Counted from the first letter of the stretch, positions 1 through 12,455 are shown. The stretch: 64,000 bases of DNA from Anseranas semipalmata (GCA_013399115.1 VXAA01001304.1:95559-159558), one strand, 5' to 3'. Numbers and translations are program-made. The notes: a model not told the origin generated them from the letters alone.

Positions 1-766
1 AAGCAGTTTGTAAAAGGAGAAACAGAGGTGTCCAAGTGACAAAGAACAGGTCTATGTTACAGGGAAAGCAAGTGAAAAGTGAAGGTAGTGCAATGAAAAG
101 CAAATACTAAAGGAATTTGCTGACTCTTCAAATCCTTCAGCAGGGACCCTGCAGAAAAGTTACACTTTCTTGCCCCCCTCCCCCCCTTTTTTTGAAAAAA
201 ATGAGCATATACATTTCACAGCATTCCATTATGGTGTTAGACAGATTCCAGTATTTAAAATTATCCTTTTTTAATATCTTTTACTTGTTTTCCTTATCAT
301 GATTCAGTAGGATGCTTAAATATATGACAAATCCTTATGAAATCAATTGAATATTTAATTTTTGTCAACTATTAAAATATCTCAGTGAAATTAGGTCTTA
401 AATGAGATTTTGTATGTGACCAAGATAGGCCTTACATAGATATGCAAAGGTGGTATGTAATAGTCACATCAGTTTCTGACATCCTAATATACCTCCACAG
501 ATATCAAAGAAGTCACACTGATTTACACTGTTAAGGACTTGTCTCAGTGTATATATCACATACATAAACTGTATTTTTGGTCTGTTAAACAAATACCGCT
601 TTTCAGATGAATGACACACTACATGACACAACATAACAGCAAGACTCTTCAAAGAATAATATACAACGAGGTCCAGAGCAGAAGGTTTTGAGTAAGCAGA
701 GCTAATTTTTAAGTTATTATCAACTAGAAAATTTACACTTTTCCATAACTTTGGAGAGGTATATGT

Positions 767-798
767 CATTCTTGTCATATGGTGTTATGACAAGAATG
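767..798. repeat. Perfect 13-bp inverted repeat with 6-nt loop
   Basis: CATTCTTGTCATA at 767-779 and its exact reverse complement TATGACAAGAATG at 786-798 are separated by TGGTGT. The stem is of mixed composition, so chance is less likely than for a homopolymer palindrome. Function unknown. Confidence 0.85.
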
Positions 799-849
799 TC
801 CCACAGTTGAGAAATTTAATATTCCATCAAAGTGCAAGAGAAGCCAAGC

Positions 850-874
850 GTGTTTGTGTGTGTGTGTGTGTGTG
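850..874 (+). repeat. (TG)n microsatellite
   Basis: A TGTTTG(TG)n run of about 25 bp. Confidence 0.9.
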
Positions 875-983
875 TCAAGAAATAAAGGCATCAGTCAGAG
901 CATGCTGCATTTGTGCCATGCTCTGTGTTTAGCACAGACCTATTTTTGGTTGTTCCTATTGCAAAAATTTAGCACTAATTATA

Positions 984-1270
984 ACAGAATCAGAGAATCC
1001 TGGAATAACTCAGGTTGGAAAGAACCTAAGGAGGTCTCCAGCCCAACCCCTAGTAGGTGAAGCTGTAGGGTCAGTCCAGGCTTCTCAGGGCTTTATGCAA
1101 TTGGGTCTTGTACACCTTCAAAAATGGAGATGGCACAACCTTGCTCACAGGGCAAGTGTTCCAGCCTGACCATCTCAGTGGCCATCCACTGAACTCCTTC
1201 CAGTCTGCTGATGTCTTTCTTGCACTGGGGGCCCCAAACCTGGATGCACTGTGCTACACTTTTCCCAGAT
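984..1270 (-). mobile_element. CR1 LINE 3' fragment (old)
   Basis: The left end reads CAGAATCAGAGAATCCTGGA and then GGTTGGAAAGAACCT, the reverse complement of a CR1 3' terminus. The text that follows matches the CR1 ORF2 C-terminal region with many differences, ending near a 'GGGGCCCCAAAC' block. It is 5'-truncated and diverged. Confidence 0.8.
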
Positions 1271-1297
1271 ACCTCTGTTTCTTTACTTACAAAAGCT

Positions 1298-1324
1298 CTT
1301 TTTATTATTATTATTATTATTTTT
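1298..1324 (+). repeat. (TTA)n microsatellite
   Basis: TTATTATTA run followed by poly-T, directly at the end of the CR1 fragment. Confidence 0.85.
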
Positions 1325-1329
1325 CCCCT

Positions 1330-1730
1330 TGACTACCTGTCAGAGTGTCATGAGGGTCAGAAGCCACCTGGGGACCAAGAGCCAGGAAGAGTGGGGACTC
1401 CCTCAGCATTGGCAGGGCCTCACCAGCCAGGGCCTGTGTCACCACGCTCAGCCCAGGGAAACAGGGCAGGGCCTCACAAGCCAGGGCCTGTCTCACCACA
1501 GTCTGCCCAGAGAGCAGTGCAGGCCAGGGGGACAGCACCAGCTGAGAGCATCAAGCACCCCTGTGGGGATGGGGATGCACAAGGCCAGGCCAGGATGCCA
1601 GCCCATGGTTCAGTGTTGGGTCCCATCTCAGCTGTGACTTTTGGACTGAAGCTGGTAAAAGTGGTCAAGCTGGCCTTAGTGGTCACTTTTCAGGATAGAG
1701 TTAGCAGTGGGGTCCCCTTGGATGCTTAAG
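1330..1730. other. Unclassified GC-rich segment with a 54-bp tandem duplication
   Basis: A GC-rich island of sequence in AT-rich surroundings. Two copies of a 54-bp unit starting GGCAGGGCCTCAC lie at 1411-1464 and 1465-1518, differing at several positions. Because 54 is a multiple of three, ORFs pass through it on both strands, but the translations are low-complexity (AGPHQPGPVSP type repeats) with no known domain. It could be a piece of an LTR or other avian element that I do not recognise. Confidence 0.5.
1411..1518. repeat. 54-bp tandem repeat, two copies
   Basis: Copy 1 (1411-1464) and copy 2 (1465-1518) share the pattern GGGCCTCAC, CCAGGGCCTGT, CTCACCAC and CTGCCCAG or CAGCCCAG, with a few substitutions. 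Confidence 0.8.
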
Positions 1731-2478
1731 AGAGTCATTCTCACAGTTTAAAAGTAAGCAGAACATTTTTGGGGAAAATAGGACAGGAAGAGACAGTGAG
1801 TGTTCCCTCTAAACTTGGGAAAGTGTATTAATACTTTAGTAATTTAGAAGATACTTTCCTTCTTCCTTCCCAGACGTTAGGAATAATCATGACCCTTACA
1901 GATGTGAAGAGCTGATGAGTTAACTGACCACTGCACCATCTTGTATAACTTCTCACAGTTAGCTGTTCCAGCTTGGAGACTGCTTTTTGGACATTCCTCT
2001 GTTTCTTTTAAGTAAATTGCAGTTCAAGTGCTCTCCTATGTCTCATCTCTGGTCATAAATAAGCCCTACATTGGAGTCCTTCAGTTAGGCTTCTAGTCTC
2101 AAGTAATCTGAGGTCCTTACCTGTGCATCAGCTGATATCCTCCTCACTGTTTTAGCTTCCCAGAGAAAAATCAATATTATAAAGAATCACATTGGTGTCT
2201 TGCCCACAAATAAGCCCTTTGTGAGGGAGGAGCACGTTTCTAGCTATTATGGAGAAGACTCCCTTGTTCCAGCAGTGCAGTTCAAGGTTTCTTACCTCCA
2301 CCCCAGATGTGACATGATTCTCTGTTTTCTTAGTTGATTGCAATAACTTCTTTATTTTTATTTAACAAAATTATCTTAAAAAGCAAAATGTATAACAGGC
2401 AAACAGTGTCCAGCTCAGTAAGTTTCTGTTGCCACATGAAAGTTTCTTCCTACTTAACTCATTGGTCCACCTGGATTT
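1731..2478. other. Intergenic DNA, nothing recognised
   Basis: AT-rich single-copy-looking sequence without a clear repeat or exon. Confidence 0.5.
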
Positions 2479-2899
2479 CACAGAATCACAGAATCATTTC
2501 GGTTGGAAGAGACCTCTAAGATCACCTAGTCCAACCTATGACCTAACACTACCAAGTCCTCCACTAAACTATATCACTGAGCTCTACATCTAAACGTCTT
2601 TTGAATACCTCCAGGGATGGTGACTCAACCACTTCCCTGGGCAGCCTATTCCAATGCCTCACAACCCTTTCAGTAAAGAAGTTTTTCCTAATATCCAACC
2701 TAAACCTCTCCTGGCGCAACTTCAGCCCATTCCCCCTCATCCTATCACCTGGCGTGTGGGAGAAGAGACCAATCCCCACCTCACTACAGCCTCCTTTAAG
2801 GTACCTGTAGAGAGCGATAAAGTCACTCCTGAGCCTCCTCTTCTCCAGGCTAAACAACCCCAGCTCCCTCAGCTGCTCCTCATAAGACTTGTTCTCCAA
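2479..2899 (-). mobile_element. CR1 LINE 3' end with ORF2 C-terminal frame still open
   Basis: Starts at the left with CACAGAATCACAGAATCATT and GGTTGGAAGAGACCT, the inverted CR1 3' terminus. The minus strand keeps an open frame (2564-2920) whose translation contains the CR1 ORF2 C-terminal motifs [22 protein letters not shown] and [20 protein letters not shown]. It lacks the 5' part and the reverse transcriptase, so it is a dead 5'-truncated copy, but fairly well preserved. Confidence 0.95.
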
Positions 2900-5232
2900 A
2901 GAGCAATTATTATTTCTCATAAGCCTTCCTTTTCATCCACCAGTGACCCCTTCATTCTCTGAAGATTTTAACTCCACACTTTTCACCTTTACATCTCTAG
3001 ATGAATTCTGAGGAAGAATACAATATACATATCACAGTCTGCATGTATAACCTTTACAAAAAAAAATGAAATAATCATACTTACATCAACAGAATTAAAA
3101 ACTCAAGTAAAAATGTTACCACAATCAATAATTCATTTAGCTAAGAAATTATATTAAGTACTATATGAAATATGTGTATCATAACAGTTGAGATATCTCC
3201 AGATGTCTTTCAGGTTGGTAAGTAATAACATGTTAGTCAGAGACACAGATCCATACCCTTCATCCGTCCTGACAATGTAAGCACAGATTTCTTTCTTGTT
3301 CAGTGTCTCATTATACCTATTTTTGCTGCAGATAATTTTAGCCCTATAAGTTCGCTCTGATAGTTATTTACAGCATGCTTCTGCTCTTCAAAGTGACAGT
3401 GGAGCTCCATAAGCATTGCACGTCAGTGATTTTCATATCAGTTTAAAATTTGAGGGGGTTTTCCTTCACTTCCTCCAACTCTACAAAGTCAAGTCTGTGC
3501 CTACATGATACTAACCAGAGCTGGGGTTTTCCACAGCAAGCACCACATGGACGTACCCACCAAGGGTCTGGGGGCTGTGTTCCAGTACTGTGCTTGCTCC
3601 AGTGTGTACTTACATGCTCGGAGTTTCTGACTGCTAGATACACAAGGCACAGATACCTTTTTCCTTCTTTCATATCACTACTGGAAATAAAGGTGGCATC
3701 ACAGTTTTATCCACACTGTCTTCAGGTTATGTCCCACTGTCCACACATGACGCGAATTTCCATCTCTAAAGGGACATTTTCCGCAGAGCAGTTTTGTCTT
3801 GGCGTAACTTTGGGGACAAGCAAACGGCAATAGGGTTATGAAGGTGTTACAGAATTGTTACTGCTGCCAATAAAGTGCCAGCAGAGAAAAGCACAGTTTG
3901 ACTGCCGAATTCCAAACTGAGTTACCAGCTCTGACAGCTAAGGAAAAGAAATGAGTACACATCTTTTTGCTGGTAAAGTGAACACATTTGACTCAAAGCC
4001 CCTGAAACACTGTGCATTTGGAATGATACATTACAGCTTTTACAGTCACTAATCAGAAGAGAAACATGATTTGCTATAACTTCTTTTTAATATTGACATC
4101 TGGATGAAATAAGCTAACTGCACCCAGAAAATCTTACATAACCTGAATTTCTGATCCAAAGTTTCACAATAACCATACATACCTACAATAATAGTCTGAG
4201 CTCCCTAATCTTTATTGCATGTGTAGTGCACTGCTGCAGTAAAATAGTATGCATTATAATAATTTGTTTTTCAGCATTGAAAATTTAAATAATGTTAACC
4301 TGTCTTTAGTCTTGATGTAAATTTAACTTGCTTATATATCAAACTTCAGTCTTTCCCTGGATAAATTCTGCATTCCTCTTCTCCCTTGACCTTTGAAAAT
4401 CTTCCTCATGACTACCAATCAAAACATTCTATACATCAGAAATTCTTTCAGATCTCACTGGAAGATTAATCATCCTGTGTTCCAAAATATTCAGTGGAGG
4501 GTCTTTTAGTTAGTTAATTTCCCCAAATCACATTCAAATAGTGCCTGAGTAATAAAAATTGGCAGAAATTATTAGTGGCGGTATCCTACACTTGCCATTG
4601 AAAAGGACGTGAATACTTCCTTACCAAAGATATTAATTCCCCTAAGTGCAGTTTTTGCTTCCTAAGCTAGATCCAATAAGTGAGTCCTATGCCTGGAAGC
4701 TAATACATGACATTTAGAGGTCTGATTCCCCCTAGGCAGAATCCAGAACTCTTTGCTGAGTGCCTGGGTATGAGACATAAAGAATAACACACCACAAAAT
4801 GAGACTCGTGGCAGCTACAGTGCTGAGCAGAAAGCTGCCAAGAGTATTTATGTTCAGAGTGCAGCCACCTAGGTGTTGTCAATAAAAAAACATTGATGGG
4901 ATAATTCTGGACATGGCTTTAAAACAGTTTAAAAACACCTCTACTCTGGCTCTTAATCTAGTTTCTTTCCAGGAATACACAGAATCTAAAGATAACCCAG
5001 ATATAAGAGCAGATAGGTCTGAGAATGGGATGTCAGGATGTATCCTCTGACTCTCCCAGAGTACACTGGCAATTAGCAAAAGCATACTCCAAATAACTTG
5101 CCAAATTTAAGGCTTGCCATACCCAAGATTGCAAGATGAAGGTGAATTTGTGTGTTTGCAGAGACTGTTCATGCTGTCCCTCAAGTCCCTGATCTCCATC
5201 TGGTGTCTGACGGAAAGTAGAAAGGTAATTGG
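2900..5232. other. Intergenic DNA, nothing recognised
   Basis: AT-rich sequence. Short ORFs on both strands around 3443-3833 lack recognisable domains and are taken as chance. Confidence 0.5.
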
Positions 5233-5339
5233 ATAAGGTCCTGTGCAACCTGCTCTAGGTGTCCCTGCTTGAGCAGGGTGGTTGGGCCAGATGATCTCCA
5301 GAGGTCCCTTCTAACCTCAACTGTTCTGTAATTCTGTGA
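5233..5339 (+). mobile_element. CR1 LINE 3' terminal fragment
   Basis: Contains TGCAACCTGCTCTAGGTGTC, CTTGAGCAGGG, GGCCAGATGATCTCCAGAGG and TCCCTTCTAACCTCAAC, ending in TTCTGTAATTCTGTGA octamers, the CR1 3' terminus. About 107 bp, strongly 5'-truncated. Confidence 0.92.
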
Positions 5340-6010
5340 AAAAGGGGGCTCTGGGATTTGCTGCTTGGATGTGAGGCACCCACTCACGCAGGGGCACACA
5401 GCTTCTGTGGCACAGTTTCTGTGGTTACTATTACCAAAAGTTTAATTTCTCCTTTCTATTGTATTGGAAATATATGTGTGCAAGTCAAGGCTCTGAATTT
5501 AAGGAGAAGGAGCCAGGTCTTTAACAGCAGAGTCATGTAGGTGCTCATCACTTAATCTCTGCACTTTTCCCCAGAAACTTCTTTTATTTTTAATTCCTCT
5601 GGATATCAAAGATTCATCATTCATAATTATGTTTATAACAATCCTCCTTGGAAAGTACCAGCAGGGTTGTTTGAGATGAAAGACACTTCAGAAACATATT
5701 AGCTATCATTGTGATAATGGGACTTATCGTTTGCAAATGATACAAATAACGTAGTCTTAGAAGATTTCCTAACTTTATGTTTGTGCGCCCACTAATTGTT
5801 TTCTCCCTTGGGAACCTTCATCACCAGATGGGTGACCATATGGATAGGGACACTTGCTTATAAGCCCTGTTACTTATGCACCTATAAGGCTACCTAGGGA
5901 AAATAAACTTTCCCAATATTGTTTTAGGGAGACAGATATTAAGGTATTGTCATTCCAGAGTGGTAGGAATTATGTTTTCCTTGTACCTTTTCAGCAGGGG
6001 AGAAAAGCCT

Positions 6011-6073
6011 TTTGTTTTGTGTGTGTGTGTGTGTGTGGTTCTTTTTGTGTGTGTGGGTTTTTTTTTTTTTTTA
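6011..6073 (+). repeat. (TG)n and poly-T compound tract
   Basis: Two TG runs separated by GTTCTTTTT, then a run of T. Confidence 0.9.
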
Positions 6074-6927
6074 GTAACTTCTTAAAGAATGCAAGAACTT
6101 AAATCAGTAATAAGGTAAAAAGCTATTAACTGTGCAACTGCATCACTTTTTCTTCTCCACAGAAGGAGCACAGAAAGGTAAAAGGGAAAAAAAATGTGTC
6201 TGGCAACAAGACTGAGTCTGATAAAGAATATTGGGTTTAACTCTTGTAGAGCGCACCAGAAATATCAGCTGGAAAACTAGCAAATGAAACCTGCATTTTA
6301 AATCCTACAGGTAAGGGCAAGGGGTCCAGATTTTGATCTATTACATTAGTAAAGGTTCAGAAAAAGTTTAGTAGCTCTAAGTCAACAGTTATCTGCACTC
6401 ATACCAGCATAATTGAGATCAGACCCTGGTCTGGAAACTGTAATAAAACTAATAATATTAGAATAACACTTTAGGCCAATGATAATTTACATTACTTAAT
6501 TTGCCTTTTACCTAAAGCTGCTTAATCCACCAGAAAAATTAATTTGTTGTTAAAAGACCTTTTATATCCCATTGACTTAAATGGACATTTGATAAATCTT
6601 TATAAGTCCACAGCAATTTTCAAAAGGAAATGAAAATAAATAGAAGCTAGTTTTAATATTGTTCAGATGATACAGTGCAAGTGAAGAATACTATGAAACA
6701 ATTTATGCCAAATCATTTTTACATGCTTTCTGTACATCATTATAAGAACTTTTTCTAACACGAACTTAATAATCTATTAGTAATGCATACACAAAAATGC
6801 CATTGCACAGGGCCTTGCATTGAAAAGAAGTCCAAAATGTTTTGCACAGTGTGTATGCCATCAACTCAACACTGATACAACAGGTGAGTAAAACCTGCAA
6901 AACCATTGGCCCCTACAACAACACATC

Positions 6928-6982
6928 TATTCACACTCATATTCATATTTGTATTCGTATTATATTCATACTCATACTGAAT
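6928..6982 (+). repeat. Degenerate ATTCAT-type hexamer repeat
   Basis: About nine imperfect 6-bp units of the type CATATT / CATACT / GTATTC in series, with T/G and C/T variation. Confidence 0.7.
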
Positions 6983-7779
6983 GACTGAAACAGGGCCAAG
7001 TATTATAAGTAATGAAAGAGAGAGTTCTCTCTGCCTACTCCTTGCAAAGCTGTTATGCACATCCCTAGCCATCACTGCCTACATTCTCCTAGCTCCCAAC
7101 CTTCCAGGCTGGGAAATTTGTTGGGTCTTAGGAACAGGCTGTGGGCCTCTTCGCCTTCCCAGTTCATGGATGAAAGGAAGAAGGAGAGGGTGTCTAGGTG
7201 TCATCAGGACATGAAGTCAAATGACAGAGCAGCACCGAAAGTCTTTTCTACAGTCTAAGATTCTTGCTATTTACCTAAAAGCCACATTAATGTAGCTTTC
7301 ACATAAAATTTATGGCTATGTCTATGCAATACATTAATCAGTGCCAGGGAATGTTCCCAGGCACAGATTTGATTCTCTGTCTGCACTGCTAAATCATTCA
7401 GGTGGTCCCTGGTAGTGTTTTGGCCCTTGCCAACCAGCTATCCCCAAAACAGTGTCCAAGCACAGTTTGGGAGTTAGCAGAGGCCAGGGGTCACTCTTAA
7501 GAAGCAGTCTGGAGGTAGCCACCCTGTTCAGGAAGCTGTTTACACCAGACATTATCTTCAGGGGCAGATGATGGTCGTGGTCACTTCCGATTTGTTAGAA
7601 TAAGAGTAGTCTATGATTTTGTTCTGTGAAATTGTACATGCTCAGAAGGAGATGCATACAAAAGTGTGAAGTTTATAGCCATCATAGATTACAGAAAGAA
7701 CATTTCCATTGTAGTAGCCAGAAATGAATGCTGTTAAGGCAGCTTATGAAAATAATGGATACAGGAGATGAAGACGACT

Positions 7780-8008
7780 CCAGACTAGATGGATCCAACA
7801 GGTACAATGTACTGCGAGGGTGCCCAAGCACCGGGACAGGTTTCCCAGAGAGGCTGTGGAGTCTCCATCCTCAGATATATTCAAAAGCCGTCTGGACATC
7901 ATCCTGAGCAACCAGCTGTAGGTGTCCCTGCTTGAGCAAAGGGGTTGGACCAGATGACCTCCAAAGGTCCCTTCCAATCTAAAACATCCTGTGATTCTGT
8001 GATTCTAA
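7780..8008 (+). mobile_element. CR1 LINE 3' fragment
   Basis: Contains TTTCCCAGAGAGGCTGTGGA, TTCAAAAGCCGTCTGGACAT, TAGGTGTCCCTGCTTGAGCA and TGGACCAGATGACCTCCAAA, ending in CCTGTGATTCTGTGATTCTA. These are the ORF2 C-terminus and 3' UTR of CR1 in plus orientation. The left boundary is uncertain by about 40 bp. Confidence 0.95.
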
Positions 8009-8010
8009 TG

Positions 8011-9149
8011 AAGAAAAATAATTTTAAACTCTTCTGTTTCAATTATGGCAAAAGCCACAAGGAATATTAAGGAAAATGTCCCTCCTTCCAGACTGTTTTG
8101 TAACTATTGATTTTCTTTGTGTGGCTGCATAAGGTTTAGGCAGTAGGGAGCTTGACCCATGAAGATACTCTGTTCCTGGATGTGCTCCTATATTACTGTG
8201 CACAGAAAAGTGAGAATTCCCTTTGTAGTGATAAAATGTCAAACCCTAGTACGACTAACTCAAGCTGGAATGTAACTTTTTCCTTTAAATGTGGAATATA
8301 TTTCTCACAAAAGATGATGAATTGTCCAGCTTCTGAACAGAACAGGAAAAGCACAGGGAAGAAGAAAGAAAAATTCTTTGTCATGGATTGACAAGTATGT
8401 TATTAGGGCTATTTATTCTGCAAATATGCCTCCAGAACAAGTAAGCTGTCATCCTGTCATCTGAAAGAACTGCACAGGCCAACAATTAGGGTCACTAAGT
8501 GGACGTCTGGCCACTAGAAACAGGGTTGAGATCACTGCACTCATTTTTGACCACAGGCTACAGGATAAATGGTCCCAGATACCATAATTCATCAGGCTTA
8601 TGAAGTCAGAAATATGGCCACATCTGTGGTCCTATTTACCGAATATGCTTGAGTGTTAAAGCACCAATAAATCAAATTTTAGGTAAAATCTGCAAGGAAA
8701 ACATTTCAGATGTCCCTTTAATAGTTCACAGCTTGAAAAGGCTTATTGCCCCCTTAACTCTCTCTTCCCAGAGGGCTGAGGGATTGAAAGGCATGTCTGT
8801 ACCACCTCCTTCTCGTCTACTGTGCCATGTTCTTCTCTCTAAATAACATGTTCTGGATTAGAGTCACCAAGCTTTTCTTGATAACTGAGTAGAAAGATTT
8901 CAACTCTACTAGTAAAATATTTATTTCATCAACTTTTAAAAAATATATTCATGGATTTTTTTAAAAAGTGCCCTTGGGCACTGGAGCAGTTGGTGGTGCT
9001 AGGGAGAGCAATTGTTCTTATCATTGAAAGTGGGCCATGGCTTCAGGGAGGCCACTGCTCATTAAATGACAGATATAAAAGGAATTATCAAGAGTGGGAA
9101 GAGTGGGAACAGTATTGGCAAATGAAACAGAAGGAGAAGGAGTAAACCT
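8011..9149. other. Intergenic DNA, nothing recognised
   Basis: AT-rich sequence without recognisable repeats or exons. Confidence 0.5.
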
Positions 9150-9302
9150 AACACGGAGCTCAGCTCAGCAGATATCTAACACTGAAACAGCTCACACAAA
9201 ACAGCTTTCTCTTCTTGGTCTTGAATTCATTGTTGTTGTGACAACAGCACCGTACCAGCTACTAGGAAGAAAATTAACTCTAGCCCAGCCGAAACCAGGA
9301 CA
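9150..9302 (-). mobile_element. Endogenous retrovirus LTR fragment (5' part of LTR)
   Basis: The right end, GCTACTAGGAAGAAAATTAA followed by CTCTAGCCCAGCCGAAACCA and GGACA, is the reverse complement of an LTR that starts TGTCCTGGTTTCGGCTGGG. About 55 bp match the LTR at 15174-15715 closely; the sequence further left does not. It is therefore a truncated copy or a related subfamily. The left boundary is uncertain. Confidence 0.65.
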
Positions 9303-11490
9303 AAAATGCTCAGAATTGCCCTGGTTAATCAGATAGCTCCTACCTCATACTTGCTACCCAGGTCACAACAGGGTAAAAAAGAGTAAGCAAGGTAGGTCCA
9401 CAATGCCTTGACGAGTCACATAATCAGCATAACCCGTTCATGTCAACAGCTATCTGGAGGGATATTAAGGAGGGAACAAAGAGAGAGGAGGGGGAACAAA
9501 CTAGCTTGGCTCAGTTTAGCCTTTTTCATGAAACCTCACCCTCAGACTACACATTCTTAAATCGCTTTCTCTGTCTAAATCCTCTTGTACACCAGACAGA
9601 AATTCAAACCTCAGAGATACGGGTGTAACCCTAGGCATCAAAGGAACTCCACCCGTAGGTAGTTAAGTCTTATCTTGAATAAATTCACCAACGTTCAATA
9701 GGCTACTGTTCAAAATATCTCTGCGAATATATGACTGGGAGGAGTCAAGCATTTATAATTTGACTTCAGTGAAAGTTACAGATGCTTCCTACTTTTAAGG
9801 TCATGAATCAAATCTTCTTCTTTAGCTACTGAAACACTGATGCTGTCCACTGTAATTTCAGTTCAGCTTCAAATCATAGATTTGATTGTCAATTGTTGGA
9901 GTTAATGGCAGTCTTACCATTCATCTCATGTGGGCAAGAGAGAGCTACATGCAAAGAATTATAAAGATTTTTTTTTTTTTTTATGATTGTATTGAACATT
10001 CTGTGAGGGAACTAAGAAATAGTAAAACCGTATTTATAGAACAGATTTTATACACAAGTCATAAAAGTACTTTACAAATAGCGTAGCCCTATGCTTCATG
10101 TCCAGCTGTCCCAGCAACTCAGATAAACCCCTGTGGGAAGACTTGATTAGCCTTTGCTCCAAGTTCAGGGCTCCATGTAATTAAAAAATTATTTGTTTAT
10201 CAATAATATTAAAGAAAACACTTCTGGAAGTAATTATTTAATTTATTTATCCAGTAAAACTAGCCACATGAACATAAAGTTTGTTTTTTTTTTTATCTTT
10301 TATATTTAGGAGATCTAATTTCAATAACTATTGGCATACAAATAACATGAAGATCTGAAATGAGATAAATAAATAAAGACATTATCCATGTGTTGACATA
10401 TGCCCTTGTATTTCTGTGCATAGAGATTAGATGGTGTTTTTGGAGAGGGTCACATGTGTTTCAAATATTCATCTCTGAGGGCTTATTATTTCTGATAAGT
10501 ATTTTGCAGACAGAAATGTAGAGTTGTACCAATGTTTCAGCAAGGGTAAGACATGCTGCAAGGATATTGTCCAGCTGATCTCTATTTGCACAACAATTTT
10601 GAGATTTCCCAAATGGGTTGACCATCCAAGCAGTGGAGGCTGTGTGAGTCCTCCTGCATCTGAAGGGATACCGAGCATCTTACAGTTGTACAGAATCGTG
10701 CAAAATCCTAACTCCACTCACATTAAACTTTCGGGCAGAAAAGAGATGTAACAAAGAAAATGTGGATATATGGCAGCCATAAACCACTGGGCTCTGCAAA
10801 GGTGAGATGTGAAGCAGAAGAAGGTAAATTAAATGGCTTAAAAGATATTGTAAATGAAAAGTAATTCCTTTAAAAGTTGAGCATTAAAGAAACCTCAGCA
10901 GCGGGGTGACAATGACAGTGTACCACTGTCAAGATCTCTGCAAGTTCACAGCTCTCCATTTAATGTATTTTTTGAAGGATTTTGATCTTGAGAGATCTTC
11001 ATCACTTATAAATGAACCAGTCATTAGTAGTCTTTTATGTATCTCCAGAGAGCTATCACAGCTCTCATTAACCACTATATCTAAACAACTGAAGCAAGTC
11101 TGCTGTTCCAAAGGCATGTATTTGCAAGTCTGAATCTTTACCCATTACCATGTCTTACCTTACAGAAGCAGAATAAAGCCTAAATAAATTAGGGTAAACC
11201 ACAAATCGTTCAGCACTGCCTCAGTTACTGTTTAGGACACATACAAGATATATTGAACTTAATATTTCAGTCTGAAAGACTTTCTCAAGTAAATAAGGAG
11301 ATCACAAAGAAGTGTCACAAAGTATTTCTCCTGAACTGACAGAACTGTTTTGTTTCAACAAATTTTGGTGATCTGATCTGTATCATTCAATGAACATGAG
11401 CATTGAGGTTGGAAAAAAACTGTAATCAGGTTTTTATGCAAAACCACTTTGGACAATTACTGAATGCTGTCAAGAAAAGTAGCTGTATTA

Positions 11491-11535
11491 CTTGTTTTTT
11501 TTGTTTGTTTGTTTGTTTGTTTGTTTGTTTTTTTG
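11491..11535 (+). repeat. (GTTT)n microsatellite
   Basis: About eight GTTT units flanked by T runs. Confidence 0.9.
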
Positions 11536-12455
11536 CCACAGCTTTCTAGAGGAAAAAAAAAATCCAGCAATGAGTTCTCACCTAGTTCCCAGCTTCTACC
11601 CTGACCTTTGTATGGTTCTTTGTCTAAGCGTGTAAAAACACCATAAATACTTAATTAATGAAATCATTTTGCTTCTCTCAGTCTTACCACCATCCTTTAT
11701 TTTAGCTAAAAACATTAAAAAAATATTCAAACTGAATTAGAGAAAAGGTCCATCTTGCTTTCTCCTGTCTCCAACAGTGGCCAGTAGCTGCTGTTTATAG
11801 AAAGGTATAAAATCAGACTATGGATCCAATGATATTTTCCCTCATCCCAACCAGCTCACAGCAAAAATATCATAGGTTGCTTTGTACTAGTCTTTTAGCC
11901 CAATTTCTTCCCTTCCTGCTAACTTGAAGGATTTTATGAAGCACTATAACTACACAATCACTGTCCTCTTTTATGGGCACAGACAACATTTCCCCCCACC
12001 CTCCTCTTTTATTACATTTATAGGCTTTGCCTGCCAAGATACTTTTATGGCAGTGGGAATGATTGCCTCACTCTTGATAAAGTCTGGAGTATCCCTTGGC
12101 GCTCCATATAACTTGTCACAATATTCTTAACAACAGTTCTTCACGTATTCCTGTGCGACTGACGCTTGCTACCAACTCCCCTGATGTGCTTTCTGACACT
12201 GTTAGAAAAAAATCCTTCTTTATAGCATCTCCCACACAGTGTTGTGCACCAATTCTTCCCAAGTCCTGCTCTTGGTTTCTTCACTTGTCTTAAGCCCTGG
12301 GCTTTTGCCTTTGGAGAAGACCAAAATTTATACATCTGCTTTGCACAGTAACTACACAAACAATTTGATGTAAAACATTCCTTTCATAACAGGACATTTC
12401 TGTTGAGAATATTGTGTGTGTTCTGTTGAGACTATTGTAAGGGGTATATCCCCAA

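Larger units (their letters stand above)
1..983. other. Intergenic AT-rich DNA
   Basis: No gene recognised. It contains a perfect hairpin (767-798) and a TG microsatellite (850-874). The longer minus-strand ORF at 464-778 has no recognisable domain and is probably chance. Confidence 0.6.
5340..7779. other. Intergenic DNA with short simple repeats
   Basis: No gene recognised. It holds a TG/T-rich tract (6011-6073) and a degenerate hexamer repeat (6928-6982). Around 7340 there is an imperfect inverted motif (GCCAGGGAATGTTCCCAGGC), which I could not assign to an element. Confidence 0.5.

Noticed and set aside
1211..1729. 172-codon plus ORF
   Set aside because: It spans a CR1 fragment, a TTA microsatellite and an unclassified duplicated segment, with no domain.
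7340..7370. GCCAGGGAATGTTCCCAGGC as terminal inverted repeat of a DNA transposon
   Set aside because: Pairing is imperfect and there is no second copy or target duplication nearby.
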